In this document: positions 32,995 to 41,368 of the stretch, piece after piece | Layout of the letters: every line of letters begins with the position of its first letter | How positions within the stretch are numbered: the stretch's first letter is position 1 | Origin: Bacteroidales bacterium | GTDB taxonomy: Bacteria > Bacteroidota > Bacteroidia > Bacteroidales > UBA932 | DNA length: 46,016 bases | Direction of reading: 5' to 3' | Assembly (NCBI GenBank): GCA_017617475.1 | Contig: JAFZWC010000023.1 | Coordinates: 1-46,016 of the forward strand | Made by a program: the position numbers and the translations under genes | The notes under the pieces: model-generated | Databases searched by the model: none | What the model saw: the letters and a program-made list of their open reading frames with translations, nothing else | What the model was told of the DNA's origin: nothing

Positions 32995-33420
32995 ATGTCA
33001 CGTCCTGGAAAAGGTATCGGGTGGTTTATCACCCTGGTGATTTTGGCCATCCTGGCCGGTTTCCTTTACTTCAAGTTCTGGTGGGTGTTCTCTGACGGCA
33101 CCAAGACCGGAGAACTCAATTCCCTCACCTACACGGGCTATGTTTTCAAGACCTACGAAGGGGAGATCATCCTCACCGGTTACGGAAACAAAAATGCCTC
33201 CGGAAGCGTCCAGTCCAAGAATTTCAAATTCTCGGTAGCCAATAAGGAAGTGGCCGAGAAGCTAAGGCAGATGACGGGCCTCCGCGTTACCGTGCATTAC
33301 AAGGAGTACAAGGGCGCCCTTCCCTGGAGAGGCTACGAGAAAGCCATAGTAGACAGCGTAACGGAAGAGACTTCCTATATCCCGGACCAGTCCCTCCCCC
33401 AAGATGATTTTTTCCTTTAA
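32995..33420 (+). CDS. Conserved Bacteroidota single-pass membrane protein
   Basis: This 141-residue protein has one N-terminal membrane segment (about 9-30, WFITLVILAILAGFLYFKFW). A beta-rich extracytoplasmic domain follows, including GYVFKTYEGEIILTGYG, FKFSVANKEVAEKL, VTVHYKEYKGALPWRGY and a short C-terminal tail. This pattern occurs widely in Bacteroidota genomes, where it is sometimes mislabelled as a 6-phosphogluconate dehydrogenase; nothing here supports that label. ATG 32995 gives the basic start before the helix. The peptidase gene follows after 6 bases, so the pair is probably co-transcribed. Function unknown. Confidence 0.8.
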   Translation: MSRPGKGIGWFITLVILAILAGFLYFKFWWVFSDGTKTGELNSLTYTGYVFKTYEGEIILTGYGNKNASGSVQSKNFKFSVANKEVAEKLRQMTGLRVTVHYKEYKGALPWRGYEKAIVDSVTEETSYIPDQSLPQDDFFL

Positions 33421-33426
33421 TCTGAT

Positions 33427-35460
33427 ATGAAACGAATGCTCTCTCTTGCAGGCGTCCTTCTCGTCTGCACTTTTGCGTTTGCGCAAAACCGTGTGATTGA
33501 CACCTACCCGGCCCACGCCGGAAAAGACCTCACCATGGAGGATGCTATCCTTAACGGTGTAGGCTATGCCCGCGGAACCGCCATGTGGCTGGACAACGAT
33601 TCCTTCTTCCTGTCCAAAGACCGCAGGGGTATGCTCAAGGGCTCGGTGAACAGCGAGGTTCTGGAGCCCTACAAACCCGACCGCATGGGCAGGGATCCCC
33701 GCAACAACCGTGACAAGGGCCCGGCCGGCTACAGCGTATACCTGGAGGGCGATTCCTTCTATGGCGTCAAAGACGGCCAAACGGTGGAAATAGGCCTTTC
33801 CACAGACCGCAACATCGTTTACGGCGGCACCATGATGCGCAACGAGTTCGGCTTCAGGCAGGGCTATCTGTGGAGCCCGGACGGCAAGAAGGTGGCCTTT
33901 TACAAGAAGGACCAGTCCCGCGTTACGGACTTCCCCCTGCTGAACATCAAGACCCGCACCGGCGAACTGGAGCTCATCAAGTACCCCATGAACGGCATGG
34001 ATTCCGAGCTGCTGCAGGTGGGCGTTTACGACTTTGAGGCCGGCACCACCGTATGGATGGACGTGACGGACTTCACCGAGGAGCGCTTCATCACCAACCT
34101 GGCCTGGAGCCCGGACGCCAAATACCTCTATGCCCAGGTGCTGGACCGCAGCCAGCATCACATGAAGATGAATCAGTACAAGGTGGCCGACGGCAGCTAT
34201 GTCCGCACCCTCCTCACCGAGGATAACGACGCCTGGGTGGAACCGCAGGATCCCATCTATTTCCTGGAAGGCCGCACCGACGTCTTCCTCTACCGCACCG
34301 ACAACCGCGACGGCTACAAGAGCCTGTACCTGGTGGATACGCTGGGCACCCTTCGCCGCCTCACCGCCGTGAAGGCCGACGTGGAATACGTCGCCAACGA
34401 CGGCAAGGGCGTCTTCTATACATCGGCCCAGAATTCTCCCGTAGAGAACCATCTGTACCGCGTGGACGTCCAGATTCCCCGCAAGAAAGTCATCACCAAG
34501 GCCAAGATCGGCAAGCCCGTTCAGCTGACCCAGGGCCGTGGCTGGCACACCATCCGCCTCAATGCCAATAAGAAGTGGTTCCTGGACAACGTGTCCAACC
34601 TTAGCTTCCCCGGCCGCATCTCCCTCTGCTCCACGGACGGAAAGAAGGTGCGTGAGCTGGCCGTCCTGGACGACCCCTTCGGCGCTTTCGGCGCCTGCCA
34701 GGTGGAACTGGGCACCGTGCCCAGCGCCGACGGCATGTATGAGAATTACTATCGGCTCATCTACCCCAAGGACTTCGACCCTGCCAAGAAGTATCCCGTT
34801 GTCCTTTATGTGTACGGCGGTCCTCACAGCCAGCTGGTACAGGACAACTGGCTGGGCAGCATCCGCATGTGGGAGATGCTCATGGCCCAGAAGGGTTATA
34901 TCGTGTATGTGCAGGACAACCGCGGAACCTCCAACCGCGGCACTGCCTTTGAGAAGGCCATCAACCGCGAGTGCGGCCAGGCCGAAATGGCCGACCAGAT
35001 GGTGGGCATCAACTGGCTCCGCAGCCAGCCCTTCGTGGACGCCTCCCGCATCGGCGTTCACGGCTGGAGCTACGGCGGCTTCATGACCATCAGCCTCATG
35101 ACCAACTATCCCGACGTGTTCAAGGTGGGCGTGGCCGGTGGCCCCGTCATCGACTGGCAGTGGTACGAGGTCATGTATGGCGAGCGCTACATGGACACCC
35201 CCGAAACCAACCCCGAAGGCTTCAAGAAGACTTCCCTGGTGGAGAACGCCAAGAACCTCAAGGGGCACCTGCTCATCTGTCAGGGTGCCATTGACGACAC
35301 CGTGGTTTGGGAACACAGCCTCAGTTTCATCCAGCGTTGCATCGACCTGGAAATCCCCGTGGACTACTTCCCCTACCCTGTTGCCCGCCACAACGTAGCC
35401 GGCCGCAACCGCATCCACCTCATGGACAAGGTAACCCAGTATTTTGAGGATTATCTGTAA
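33427..35460 (+). CDS. Secreted S9 (dipeptidyl-peptidase IV type) serine peptidase
   Basis: This 677-residue protein has a signal peptide (MKRMLSLAGVLLVCTFAFAQ). Residues about 25-430 form the beta-propeller of the DPPIV_N type (YLWSPDGKKVAFYKKDQS, NLAWSPDAKYLYAQVLDRSQ). The alpha/beta hydrolase domain follows: YGGPHSQLV, then the nucleophile motif GWSYGGFM with Ser at about residue 547, Asp in CQGAIDDTV, and the late His in ARHNVAGR. The enzyme cuts dipeptides, usually Xaa-Pro or Xaa-Ala, from peptides in the periplasm. It ends within a few bases of the first 105-bp element. Confidence 0.93.
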   Translation: MKRMLSLAGVLLVCTFAFAQNRVIDTYPAHAGKDLTMEDAILNGVGYARGTAMWLDNDSFFLSKDRRGMLKGSVNSEVLEPYKPDRMGRDPRNNRDKGPAGYSVYLEGDSFYGVKDGQTVEIGLSTDRNIVYGGTMMRNEFGFRQGYLWSPDGKKVAFYKKDQSRVTDFPLLNIKTRTGELELIKYPMNGMDSELLQVGVYDFEAGTTVWMDVTDFTEERFITNLAWSPDAKYLYAQVLDRSQHHMKMNQYKVADGSYVRTLLTEDNDAWVEPQDPIYFLEGRTDVFLYRTDNRDGYKSLYLVDTLGTLRRLTAVKADVEYVANDGKGVFYTSAQNSPVENHLYRVDVQIPRKKVITKAKIGKPVQLTQGRGWHTIRLNANKKWFLDNVSNLSFPGRISLCSTDGKKVRELAVLDDPFGAFGACQVELGTVPSADGMYENYYRLIYPKDFDPAKKYPVVLYVYGGPHSQLVQDNWLGSIRMWEMLMAQKGYIVYVQDNRGTSNRGTAFEKAINRECGQAEMADQMVGINWLRSQPFVDASRIGVHGWSYGGFMTISLMTNYPDVFKVGVAGGPVIDWQWYEVMYGERYMDTPETNPEGFKKTSLVENAKNLKGHLLICQGAIDDTVVWEHSLSFIQRCIDLEIPVDYFPYPVARHNVAGRNRIHLMDKVTQYFEDYL

Positions 35461-35465
35461 TCCGC

Positions 35466-35570
35466 GTGAAATACAAGTAACTAACAGACATACACTTACG
35501 AAAATCCTCCTCCGAAAATTTCCGAGGAGGATTTTCGTAACTTCTTACTAGTGAGTTACTTCTATTTCAC
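35466..35570. repeat. 105-bp palindromic element, copy 1
   Basis: The element starts GTGAAAT and ends CTATTTCAC. Its core at positions 37-69 is AAATCCTCCTC, a 10-base loop and CGAGGAGGATTT. In this copy the stem extends to 17 bp (TTACGAAAATCCTCCTC at 35496-35512 and its complement ending at 35540), and the outer arms also pair (AGTAACT with AGTTACT). Copy 2 at 37307-37411 has the same length, the same ends and the same core in the same register. The last codons and stop of the GH26 gene lie inside it. The central hairpin may terminate the peptidase and GH26 genes. Confidence 0.85.
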
Positions 35571-36704
35571 ACTGTGACGGCCGTTCTGGAAGGAGATTTC
35601 GTCCAGGGTTAGGATGCGGGGGAAGTTGTAGATGCTGCGGACCAGGTCTAGGTGGTCTTCGGTGGAGCGGTGGCCGCCGATGAAGTAGCCCCAGACCATG
35701 AACCAGGTCCAGCGGGGCTGCTGGTCAAAGACCGAAAGCTCGCGGGGCAGCTGGCCCACCTCGCCCATGGCGATGGGCTTGCCGCCACCCAGCTCTACCA
35801 GTTCGTCGTGGTGGGACTGCTTGTAATCCCAGGCGTAGATATCGGCCGCCAGTACGTCCACATACTCATTGCCGGGGTAAAAATCGGCATAGGGGAACGC
35901 GTCGTCATTCTCCTTGACGCGGGGAGCGTTGGGGTCCCAAACCCAGAGGAGATTATCAAGACCCTTTGAAGTGAAATACTCATAGGTCATGATCCAGAGC
36001 CGCTTGAAGCCCCGCTCGCCCGGCTGGTTTCCCCACCAGAACCAGGCGCCGTTCATCTCGTGATACGGGCGCCAGAGGACGGGAACGTGAGCATCCCTCA
36101 ACTGCATCAGGTAAGGAATCACCGTGTCCATTTCCCGCTCCCAGGCGTTGTGGAGAGGCGTTCCCGGGGTGCACAGTGCATCCCATTCTTCGGCCGAAGG
36201 GCCCTGGTCCATGGTCCAAACCTTGTCGCCATTGCAGTCGTTTCCGTCGGTGAAGCGGGGGTCGCAACAATGCCACATGAGCGTGATGATGCGTCCTTCG
36301 GCCCACTTCCGGATAGCGGTGTCCACTATGTCCTGCCGGGCTTCCGCCACGGTGCGGCCCGTATTGATGCAGGGCCGGTCGAAGGGTACGGACAAGTTCA
36401 GCGGCCCGGCGTGCTGGTACCGCTCGGCCCCTTCCCCTATATCGTTGAAACTGAAGTCGCTTCCCCATACAACCGGAAGCTTTCCAGTGATGGCGAGGAC
36501 CTCGGCGTCGTACCTCTCCAAGTCGCTGGAGAAGTTATGCTCCCCGGCCAGGGTGTACTGCCCGCTTATGGAATAGAGGAAATCCAGCAGTTCGCAGGCC
36601 TCGGGGGTGGCATTGGGATTGACTGGACGGGGCCCGGCTTCGCGCCCGCAGGCTACTGCGAGGCAAGCGGCAAGGCTGACACAAAGGAAGATACGGAGTT
36701 TCAT
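35562..36704 (-). CDS. GH26 glycoside hydrolase lipoprotein (mannanase type)
   Basis: This 380-residue protein has a lipoprotein signal (MKLRIFLCVSLAACLAVAC, Cys 19). The GH26 barrel has ISGQYTLAGEHNFS near residue 45, MWHCCDP, the acid/base Glu in WRPYHEMNGAWFWWG (about 216), and the nucleophile Glu in MGEVGQLP (about 314). Both catalytic Glu are present, so it should be active on beta-mannan or related glycans at the cell surface. There is no SusC/SusD pair nearby. The final codons GTG AAA TAG are provided by the right end of the 105-bp element. Confidence 0.92.
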   Translation of the reverse strand: MKLRIFLCVSLAACLAVACGREAGPRPVNPNATPEACELLDFLYSISGQYTLAGEHNFSSDLERYDAEVLAITGKLPVVWGSDFSFNDIGEGAERYQHAGPLNLSVPFDRPCINTGRTVAEARQDIVDTAIRKWAEGRIITLMWHCCDPRFTDGNDCNGDKVWTMDQGPSAEEWDALCTPGTPLHNAWEREMDTVIPYLMQLRDAHVPVLWRPYHEMNGAWFWWGNQPGERGFKRLWIMTYEYFTSKGLDNLLWVWDPNAPRVKENDDAFPYADFYPGNEYVDVLAADIYAWDYKQSHHDELVELGGGKPIAMGEVGQLPRELSVFDQQPRWTWFMVWGYFIGGHRSTEDHLDLVRSIYNFPRILTLDEISFQNGRHSVK

Positions 36705-36720
36705 CGGCCGAAAGTTTTTT

Positions 36721-36728
36721 CAAAAATA
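36721..36728 (-). promoter_or_regulatory. -7 element of the GH26 gene
   Basis: TATTTTTG on the minus strand, 16 bases before the ATG at 36704. Confidence 0.5.
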
Positions 36729-36789
36729 GTAAAAAAGCCGGATATAAGAAACATACAAGGATGCTCTGCAACATAGTAGGAAACACCTG

Positions 36790-36821
36790 TTTGGAAAATG
36801 ATAGATTATTTTATATCTTTA
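36790..36821 (+). promoter_or_regulatory. Promoter of the HicB-like gene
   Basis: TTTG (36790-36793), a 20-base spacer and TATCTTTA (36814-36821). The gene starts 43 bases further on, so it has its own promoter rather than being the second gene of a hicAB unit. Confidence 0.7.
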
Positions 36822-36864
36822 CCTATCGTATCTGGAAACAAGCAGGTTGGGAATAAAAACGGAT

Positions 36865-37269
36865 ATGGGAAAGATTAAAATACTTATTGATTGGGTGCCT
36901 AATAACTATGGTGCTGCGCCAGTTAATGAAGATATCGCCTGTGTTGCCACCGGAGATTCGTTGGAAGAGGTGAAACAGAACATTATGGAGGCACTTCAGT
37001 TTCATGCCGACGGGCTCCGGGAAGACGGAGAGCCCATTCCTGAAGAATTGGAGGGTGTTTTGGTTCCGGAGTTTGAATTGAGCACGCGTGCCTTATTAAA
37101 GTATACTGGCAAATACATTACCCAGAAAGCACTGGCCCAAGAAACCGGCATCGCGGAGCAGCAACTGAGCCACTATGCCAATGGATTACGTCATCCGCGG
37201 CACGCAATGCGAGAGCGAATCATCGAAGGCGTGCAGTCCATAAGAGACCGATTAGCAGTAGTGCTGTAA
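36865..37269 (+). CDS. HicB-like protein with helix-turn-helix, no HicA partner
   Basis: This 134-residue protein has an N-terminal HicB-type partial RNase-H-like domain (KIKILIDWVPNNYGAAPVNEDIACVATGDSLEEVKQNIMEAL). The charged stretch EDGEPIPEEL is followed by a helix-turn-helix (ITQKALAQETGIAEQQLSHYANGLRHPR, about 86-113). This is the plan of HicB antitoxins that also bind their operator. The small HicA toxin usually next to it is missing on both sides. It may be a remnant, a stand-alone regulator or an antitoxin acting on a distant toxin. ATG 36865 matches the domain start; a TTG 18 bases upstream is less likely. Confidence 0.8.
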   Translation: MGKIKILIDWVPNNYGAAPVNEDIACVATGDSLEEVKQNIMEALQFHADGLREDGEPIPEELEGVLVPEFELSTRALLKYTGKYITQKALAQETGIAEQQLSHYANGLRHPRHAMRERIIEGVQSIRDRLAVVL

Positions 37270-37306
37270 GCATTTTTGTATGACGGGGGGGGCATCAATT
37301 GCGTGC

Positions 37307-37411
37307 GTGAAATGTAAGCCTCTTGCTAACAATGCTTTACACAAATCCTCCTCGGAATTTTGCCGAGGAGGATTTACATTATCCGTTGATTATCAGCGAT
37401 TTCTATTTCAC
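37307..37411. repeat. 105-bp palindromic element, copy 2
   Basis: Same length, ends (GTGAAAT...CTATTTCAC) and core (AAATCCTCCTC, 10-base loop, CGAGGAGGATTT at positions 37-69) as copy 1. The arms between core and ends have diverged but align without gaps. Here it lies wholly in the space between the HicB-like gene and a lipoprotein gene, with no CDS overlap. No clear target-site duplication is visible at either copy. Confidence 0.85.
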
Positions 37412-37466
37412 GGCCATTAGGGCATCAAGGCCTTGATGGTATCTAAGGGCAGCCCAGTAACCTGAA

Positions 37467-37498
37467 TTTGGGCGAATGGTTTTCTTTGTGTAACTTTA
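37467..37498 (+). promoter_or_regulatory. Promoter of the 37526 lipoprotein gene
   Basis: TTTG (37467-37470), a 20-base spacer and TAACTTTA (37491-37498), 27 bases before the ATG at 37526. Confidence 0.7.
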
Positions 37499-37525
37499 TG
37501 GCTGCGAAATAGCCACATGGTCATA

Positions 37526-37942
37526 ATGAAGACAGCCATCAAGATACTTATCCTCTGCGCCGCGCTTGTTGGCGTTTCTTCCTGTTTCACCACCCTGGCA
37601 CTTACGGGTGCCGTCCTTAGCAAGATAGTTCCCGGTGAAAAGGTCACCTTGAGCGGACGTACCATCAGGCAGATTGGAGAATCCAACCAGTGCGCCCTCA
37701 TGCAGACCGAAGGCGACGTCACCGTCTGCATAGTTTACGATTTCGGCACCTATAAAGATGGAAAACGCATCAAGGACCGTTTTGTTAGGGCGGGCATGTA
37801 TAAGTATGAGAATGAAAACGGTACGGAGCTGTATGCCCCCATTTTTATCCGGAAGAAGGATTACAACCGCCTTTGGCCCATTGCCGTGCAGCTGGATGCC
37901 GGAAAAGCCGAAAGCTCCGGCCAGTCTGAAGTGTATATTTAA
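37526..37942 (+). CDS. Small lipoprotein of unknown function
   Basis: This 138-residue protein has a lipoprotein signal (MKTAIKILILCAALVGVSSC, Cys 20). A hydrophobic segment (TLALTGAVLSKIV) follows, then a beta-rich part (VTLSGRTIRQIG, VTVCIVYDF). The family is not recognised. It is probably anchored in a periplasm-facing membrane. The GH20 gene follows after 13 bases, so the two are likely co-transcribed, but no functional link can be read from the sequence. Confidence 0.7.
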   Translation: MKTAIKILILCAALVGVSSCFTTLALTGAVLSKIVPGEKVTLSGRTIRQIGESNQCALMQTEGDVTVCIVYDFGTYKDGKRIKDRFVRAGMYKYENENGTELYAPIFIRKKDYNRLWPIAVQLDAGKAESSGQSEVYI

Positions 37943-37955
37943 TTGAAATACTGAT

Positions 37956-39848
37956 ATGAAACGTCTCATTTCGTTCTTCGCCTGCCTGGCACTGGTCACA
38001 TCAGCCCTGGCCCAGGTTCCCGCTCCGGTGCAGATGGTTCCGGCCGATGGAACTCCTAACATTACCAAGGAGTTATCCCGCAAGATCGGCGGCAAGGCCT
38101 TTGCCAAAAAGACGGCTGCGCTGCCCGCATTTGCCCGTGAAGAGGCTTATGAACTCACCGTTACGCCCAAGGGCTACAAGGTGCAGGGCAATACCGAAAC
38201 CGGTTACTTCTATGCCCTGCAAACCCTGAAGCAGATGGAGAGCTGCGGCACGGTGTACGATTATCCGCGCTTTAAGTACCGCGGCTTCATGCTGGACATC
38301 TCCCGTCATTTCCGGGACAAGGATTTCATCATCAAGCAGATGAAGGCCCTTGCCAGCCTGAAGATTAACCAGCTTCACCTCCACCTTACCGATGATGCCG
38401 GCTGGCGCATTCAGGTGGACAGCTATCCCAAGCTGACCTCGCTGTCGGCCTGGCGCGTAGGAAAGACCTGGCAGGAGTGGGAAGATGGCGGATGCAAGTA
38501 CTCCTACGAGGGCGCCCCGGATGCTTCCGGCGGCTATCTCACCAAGGACGATGTCCGTGAAATCCTGGCCGAGGCCGAGCGCCTCCACATCAACGTAATC
38601 CCGGAGATTGAGATGCCCGGCCACAGCCGCGAAGTCACCGCCGCCTACCCTGAAGTGGGCTGCGAGGGCGCCGGCAGCCGCGAGCTCTGCCCTGGCAGGG
38701 AAGCCACCTTCGAACTACTGGAAAGCGTGTTGCAGGAGGTTATGGACCTCTTCCCTTCCGAATACATCCATATCGGCGGAGACGAAGCCGGCAAGCAGGA
38801 CTGGAAAGTATGTCCGGACTGCCAGGCCCGCATGAAGGCCGAAGGACTGGCTTCTGAGGAAGAACTGCAAAGCTATCTGGTGAAGCGAATTGAGAAATTC
38901 CTCAACGCCCACGGCCGCAAGCTCCTGGGCTGGGACGAGATTCTGGAAGGCGGCCTTTCCCCCAATGCCACCGTTATGAGCTGGCGCGGCACGCAGGGCG
39001 GCATCGAAGCCGTTTCGCAAGGCCATGACGCCGTCATGACCCCTGGCCGCTACTGCTACCTGGACAAGGTGCAGGACGCCCCCATCTATGAGCCCAAGGG
39101 CTTCGGCGGCTATCTTTCCCTGGAAGTAGCCCATTCCTATGATCCGCTGGAGGGAATGCCGGAAGGGGCCGAAGAGCACCTGCTAGGTGTCCAGGGCAAC
39201 CTGTGGCACGAGATGATTCCCACGCCGGAGCACACCGAATATATGATGTATCCGCGTGTGGCCGCCATTGCCGAGGTGGGCTGGTCCCAGCTGGACCGCA
39301 AGGACGGCTTCCGCGAGCGCGTGACCCGTTGGAACGACGCCCTCATCGAGGCCGGATACCACGCCTTTGACATCAAGAAGGAATATGGGGAACGCCCTGC
39401 CTTCAAGTACGGAATCCAGCACATGGCTGTTGGCAAGACTGTCAAGTACAACAAGTCCTGGAATCGCGGTTATCCCGCTGCCCGGGAAGCCACTCTTACC
39501 GACGGGCAGGGCGGCGGCTGGTCTTATGGTGACGGCCGCTGGCAGGGTTTCCTCACGGATATTGATGTAGTCATCAACATGGAAACCGTGCAGGACATCC
39601 ATTTTGTGGGCGGCACCTTCCTATGCGAGCCAGGCCCGGGTATTTACCTGCCTAAGTCCGTAGAGGTCTGGTTGTCGGCCGACGGAGAGAACTTTGAACA
39701 GGCGGCCATCATTCCCAATGAGATTCAGGTACCCTGTCAGAGTTATGTGCTCTTCGGCACGCCCGTTACCGCCCGCGCCCGCTACGTGCGTTTTGTAGCC
39801 CACCCCACCCGCGGTTTCCAGTTCCTGGACGAGGTTGTGGTGAATTGA
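37956..39848 (+). CDS. GH20 beta-N-acetylhexosaminidase
   Basis: This 630-residue secreted protein has a signal peptide (MKRLISFFACLALVTSALAQ). The GH20b alpha/beta domain lies at about 25-105 (YELTVTPKGYKVQGNTETGYFYALQTL). The GH20 barrel (about 108-470) includes YRGFMLDISRHF, LHLTDDAGWRIQ, VIPEIEMPGHS and the catalytic pair in HIGGDEAGK (about residues 272-280). The last 150 residues form a beta-sandwich, probably carbohydrate-binding (PGIYLPKSVEVWLSADGENF). It removes terminal GlcNAc or GalNAc from glycans such as host mucin or N-glycans, with substrate-assisted catalysis. Length and motifs are normal. Confidence 0.94.
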   Translation: MKRLISFFACLALVTSALAQVPAPVQMVPADGTPNITKELSRKIGGKAFAKKTAALPAFAREEAYELTVTPKGYKVQGNTETGYFYALQTLKQMESCGTVYDYPRFKYRGFMLDISRHFRDKDFIIKQMKALASLKINQLHLHLTDDAGWRIQVDSYPKLTSLSAWRVGKTWQEWEDGGCKYSYEGAPDASGGYLTKDDVREILAEAERLHINVIPEIEMPGHSREVTAAYPEVGCEGAGSRELCPGREATFELLESVLQEVMDLFPSEYIHIGGDEAGKQDWKVCPDCQARMKAEGLASEEELQSYLVKRIEKFLNAHGRKLLGWDEILEGGLSPNATVMSWRGTQGGIEAVSQGHDAVMTPGRYCYLDKVQDAPIYEPKGFGGYLSLEVAHSYDPLEGMPEGAEEHLLGVQGNLWHEMIPTPEHTEYMMYPRVAAIAEVGWSQLDRKDGFRERVTRWNDALIEAGYHAFDIKKEYGERPAFKYGIQHMAVGKTVKYNKSWNRGYPAAREATLTDGQGGGWSYGDGRWQGFLTDIDVVINMETVQDIHFVGGTFLCEPGPGIYLPKSVEVWLSADGENFEQAAIIPNEIQVPCQSYVLFGTPVTARARYVRFVAHPTRGFQFLDEVVVN

Positions 39849-39858
39849 TAAAGAAAAA

Positions 39859-39890
39859 TTTGGAGCATCCGTTCTTTTTACCTATCTTTG
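39859..39890 (+). promoter_or_regulatory. Promoter of tRNA-Val
   Basis: TTTG (39859-39862), a 20-base spacer and TATCTTTG (39883-39890) are a full consensus match, 10 bases before the mature tRNA. Confidence 0.8.
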
Positions 39891-39900
39891 CAGTCCTTTT

Positions 39901-39975
39901 GAGGGCATAGCTCAGTTGGTTTAGAGCGCTTGCTTGACAGGCAAGAGGTCCGCAGTTCAAATCTGCGTGTCCTCA
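39901..39975 (+). tRNA. tRNA-Val (anticodon GAC)
   Basis: A full cloverleaf can be drawn. Acceptor GAGGGCA/TGTCCTC (one G-U pair), D-arm GCTCAGTTGGTTTAGAGC, anticodon stem CTTGC/GCAAG around loop TTGACAG (anticodon GAC), T-arm CGCAG-TTCAAAT-CTGCG, and discriminator A. CCA is not encoded. It reads GUC and GUU valine codons. It has its own promoter and terminator. Confidence 0.95.
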
Positions 39976-39977
39976 CA

Positions 39978-40009
39978 GAAAAAGACCGGAATCTTTCCGG
40001 TCTTTTTCT
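39978..40009 (+). terminator. Terminator of tRNA-Val (bidirectional form)
   Basis: AAAAAGACCGGAA and TTCCGGTCTTTTT form a perfect 13-bp stem with a 3-base loop. The A-run and T-run on both sides let it also act on the convergent serine hydrolase transcript. Confidence 0.9.
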
Positions 40010-40031
40010 GTTAATACAGGGGGCGCTGCGA

Positions 40032-41354
40032 TTACAGAACCGCAATGATATCCCGCAGGACGGCGTTGAAATCGACGCGGCGGTCGGGCTTGGGAGAATA
40101 GCCGAGGATGACCACCACCAGTTCCTTGGAGGGAACGATATAGATTTCCTGGCCGTCGTGGCCCTGGCAGGAGAACATGTCTTCCGGGGCGTCAGGGCAC
40201 ACGTGGTTGCGGTTTAGCCAGAAGAAAGCCCCGTAAGCGCCCTCGCTAGCCGAGGCGGGCGTGACGGTGTAGTCCACCCAGCCTTCCGGGAGGATGCGCT
40301 GCTCCCCGATGCAACCGTCATTCAGGAAGAGCTGGCCGAAGCGGGCGTAGTCGCGGGCGGTAACATAGAGGTAGGACGAACCCACGGGCGTTCCGCTCAT
40401 GTCCGGCTCGAAATGGGGGTTGGCGATGGCCAGCGGAGCAAACAGGCGCTCCCGCATATAGGACAGAAAAGCTTCGTCAGAAGGGAAATGGCCGCGGAGG
40501 TAGCGCATCACAATGTTGGTGCTGCCGCTGGAATAGTACCAGAACGTGCCGGGCTCGTGCTCCAGGGGCTTGGCCTGGGCAAAGGCGCCCATGTCCGTCT
40601 CGCGATGCAGCATCAGATTTACATCGGAGCGGTTGCCGTAGTCCTCGTTCCACTCCAGGCCGCTCTGCATCTGCATAAGGTCACTCAAGGTGATGGCCTT
40701 TCTGGCGTCATTCTGCCACTCGGGAATGTCCATGGGGGCATGGATATCCACCAGGCCGTCTTTGGCCATAATGCCCGTGAGGGCGTTGGTGAAGCTCTTT
40801 CCCATGCTCCAGCTCAGAAGCCGGGTCCCGGCCGATATGCCCTTGTCGTAACGCTCGGCCACGACGGCTCCTTTGTGCAGGACCACAAAGGCGAAGGGAT
40901 GGCCATTGTAGGAGCGGTCGTCTACCAAAGCCTTGGCAATGGGCTCCAGCCGGGCGGCAAGGGCCTCGTCACCAGGCTGCAGGTAATCCTGGTAGTCGGG
41001 CTCCTTGGGAAGGGGGTACTTTTCGGCACGGAATGCCTTCTTGTCTTTTCCACGAAGCAGCGTCACTCCGTAGCCTTCCCGGTAAACGGCCGTGGACTTG
41101 GCCCAGAGGAAGCGGCTGGTGACGGTCCTGTTCTCATAGTCCACCTTGTTCTTGTTGTACTGAATAAAGGAAAAATGAAGGTCCAGCGCTTCTACATCGG
41201 CCTGGTTGCGTCCCGACACGAAAATCGCCGACGCAAGGTTCTTGGCCGCATAGCCCGTGATGATGGGCATGAGGGTGTTCAGATAAATGCAGCCTCCGAC
41301 AATGGCAGCGGCCAGCACCGCACCGGCAATGCCGAGTATTCTTTTGATTTTCAT
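40032..41354 (-). CDS. Beta-lactamase-family serine hydrolase (membrane-anchored)
   Basis: This 440-residue protein has an N-terminal membrane anchor or signal segment (IKRILGIAGAVLAAAIVGGCIYL). The catalytic domain is of the class C beta-lactamase/penicillin-binding type (PF00144). SMGKSFTNALTGIM gives the SxxK nucleophile near residue 182, YYSSGSTN corresponds to the YxN motif with Ser instead of Asn, and the late HDGQEIYIVPSKELVVV replaces the usual KTG strand with HDG. Such proteins are often peptidases or esterases rather than true beta-lactamases. The longer frame reading back to 41588 crosses the neighbouring gene and is rejected. It lies 14 bases after the C_GCAxxG_C_C gene. Confidence 0.88.
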   Translation of the reverse strand: MKIKRILGIAGAVLAAAIVGGCIYLNTLMPIITGYAAKNLASAIFVSGRNQADVEALDLHFSFIQYNKNKVDYENRTVTSRFLWAKSTAVYREGYGVTLLRGKDKKAFRAEKYPLPKEPDYQDYLQPGDEALAARLEPIAKALVDDRSYNGHPFAFVVLHKGAVVAERYDKGISAGTRLLSWSMGKSFTNALTGIMAKDGLVDIHAPMDIPEWQNDARKAITLSDLMQMQSGLEWNEDYGNRSDVNLMLHRETDMGAFAQAKPLEHEPGTFWYYSSGSTNIVMRYLRGHFPSDEAFLSYMRERLFAPLAIANPHFEPDMSGTPVGSSYLYVTARDYARFGQLFLNDGCIGEQRILPEGWVDYTVTPASASEGAYGAFFWLNRNHVCPDAPEDMFSCQGHDGQEIYIVPSKELVVVILGYSPKPDRRVDFNAVLRDIIAVL

Positions 41355-41368
41355 AAGTGAAACCAGAT

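Noticed and set aside
33262..35418. 718-codon open frame on the minus strand
   Set aside because: It lies opposite the S9 peptidase, which has intact propeller and catalytic motifs. The antisense product is a Val/His/Gly/Ala-rich string with no domain, as expected from a GC-rich codon bias.
9598..40025. Shared short sequence TTAATACAGGGGGC at 9598 and 40012
   Set aside because: A match of 14-15 bases is about what chance gives between two points in 46 kb, and the flanks do not align, so it is not reported as a repeat.
40032..41354. Antibiotic-resistance beta-lactamase
   Set aside because: The fold matches the class C-like serine hydrolase superfamily, but the YxN and KTG motifs are altered, so a resistance role is not supported.
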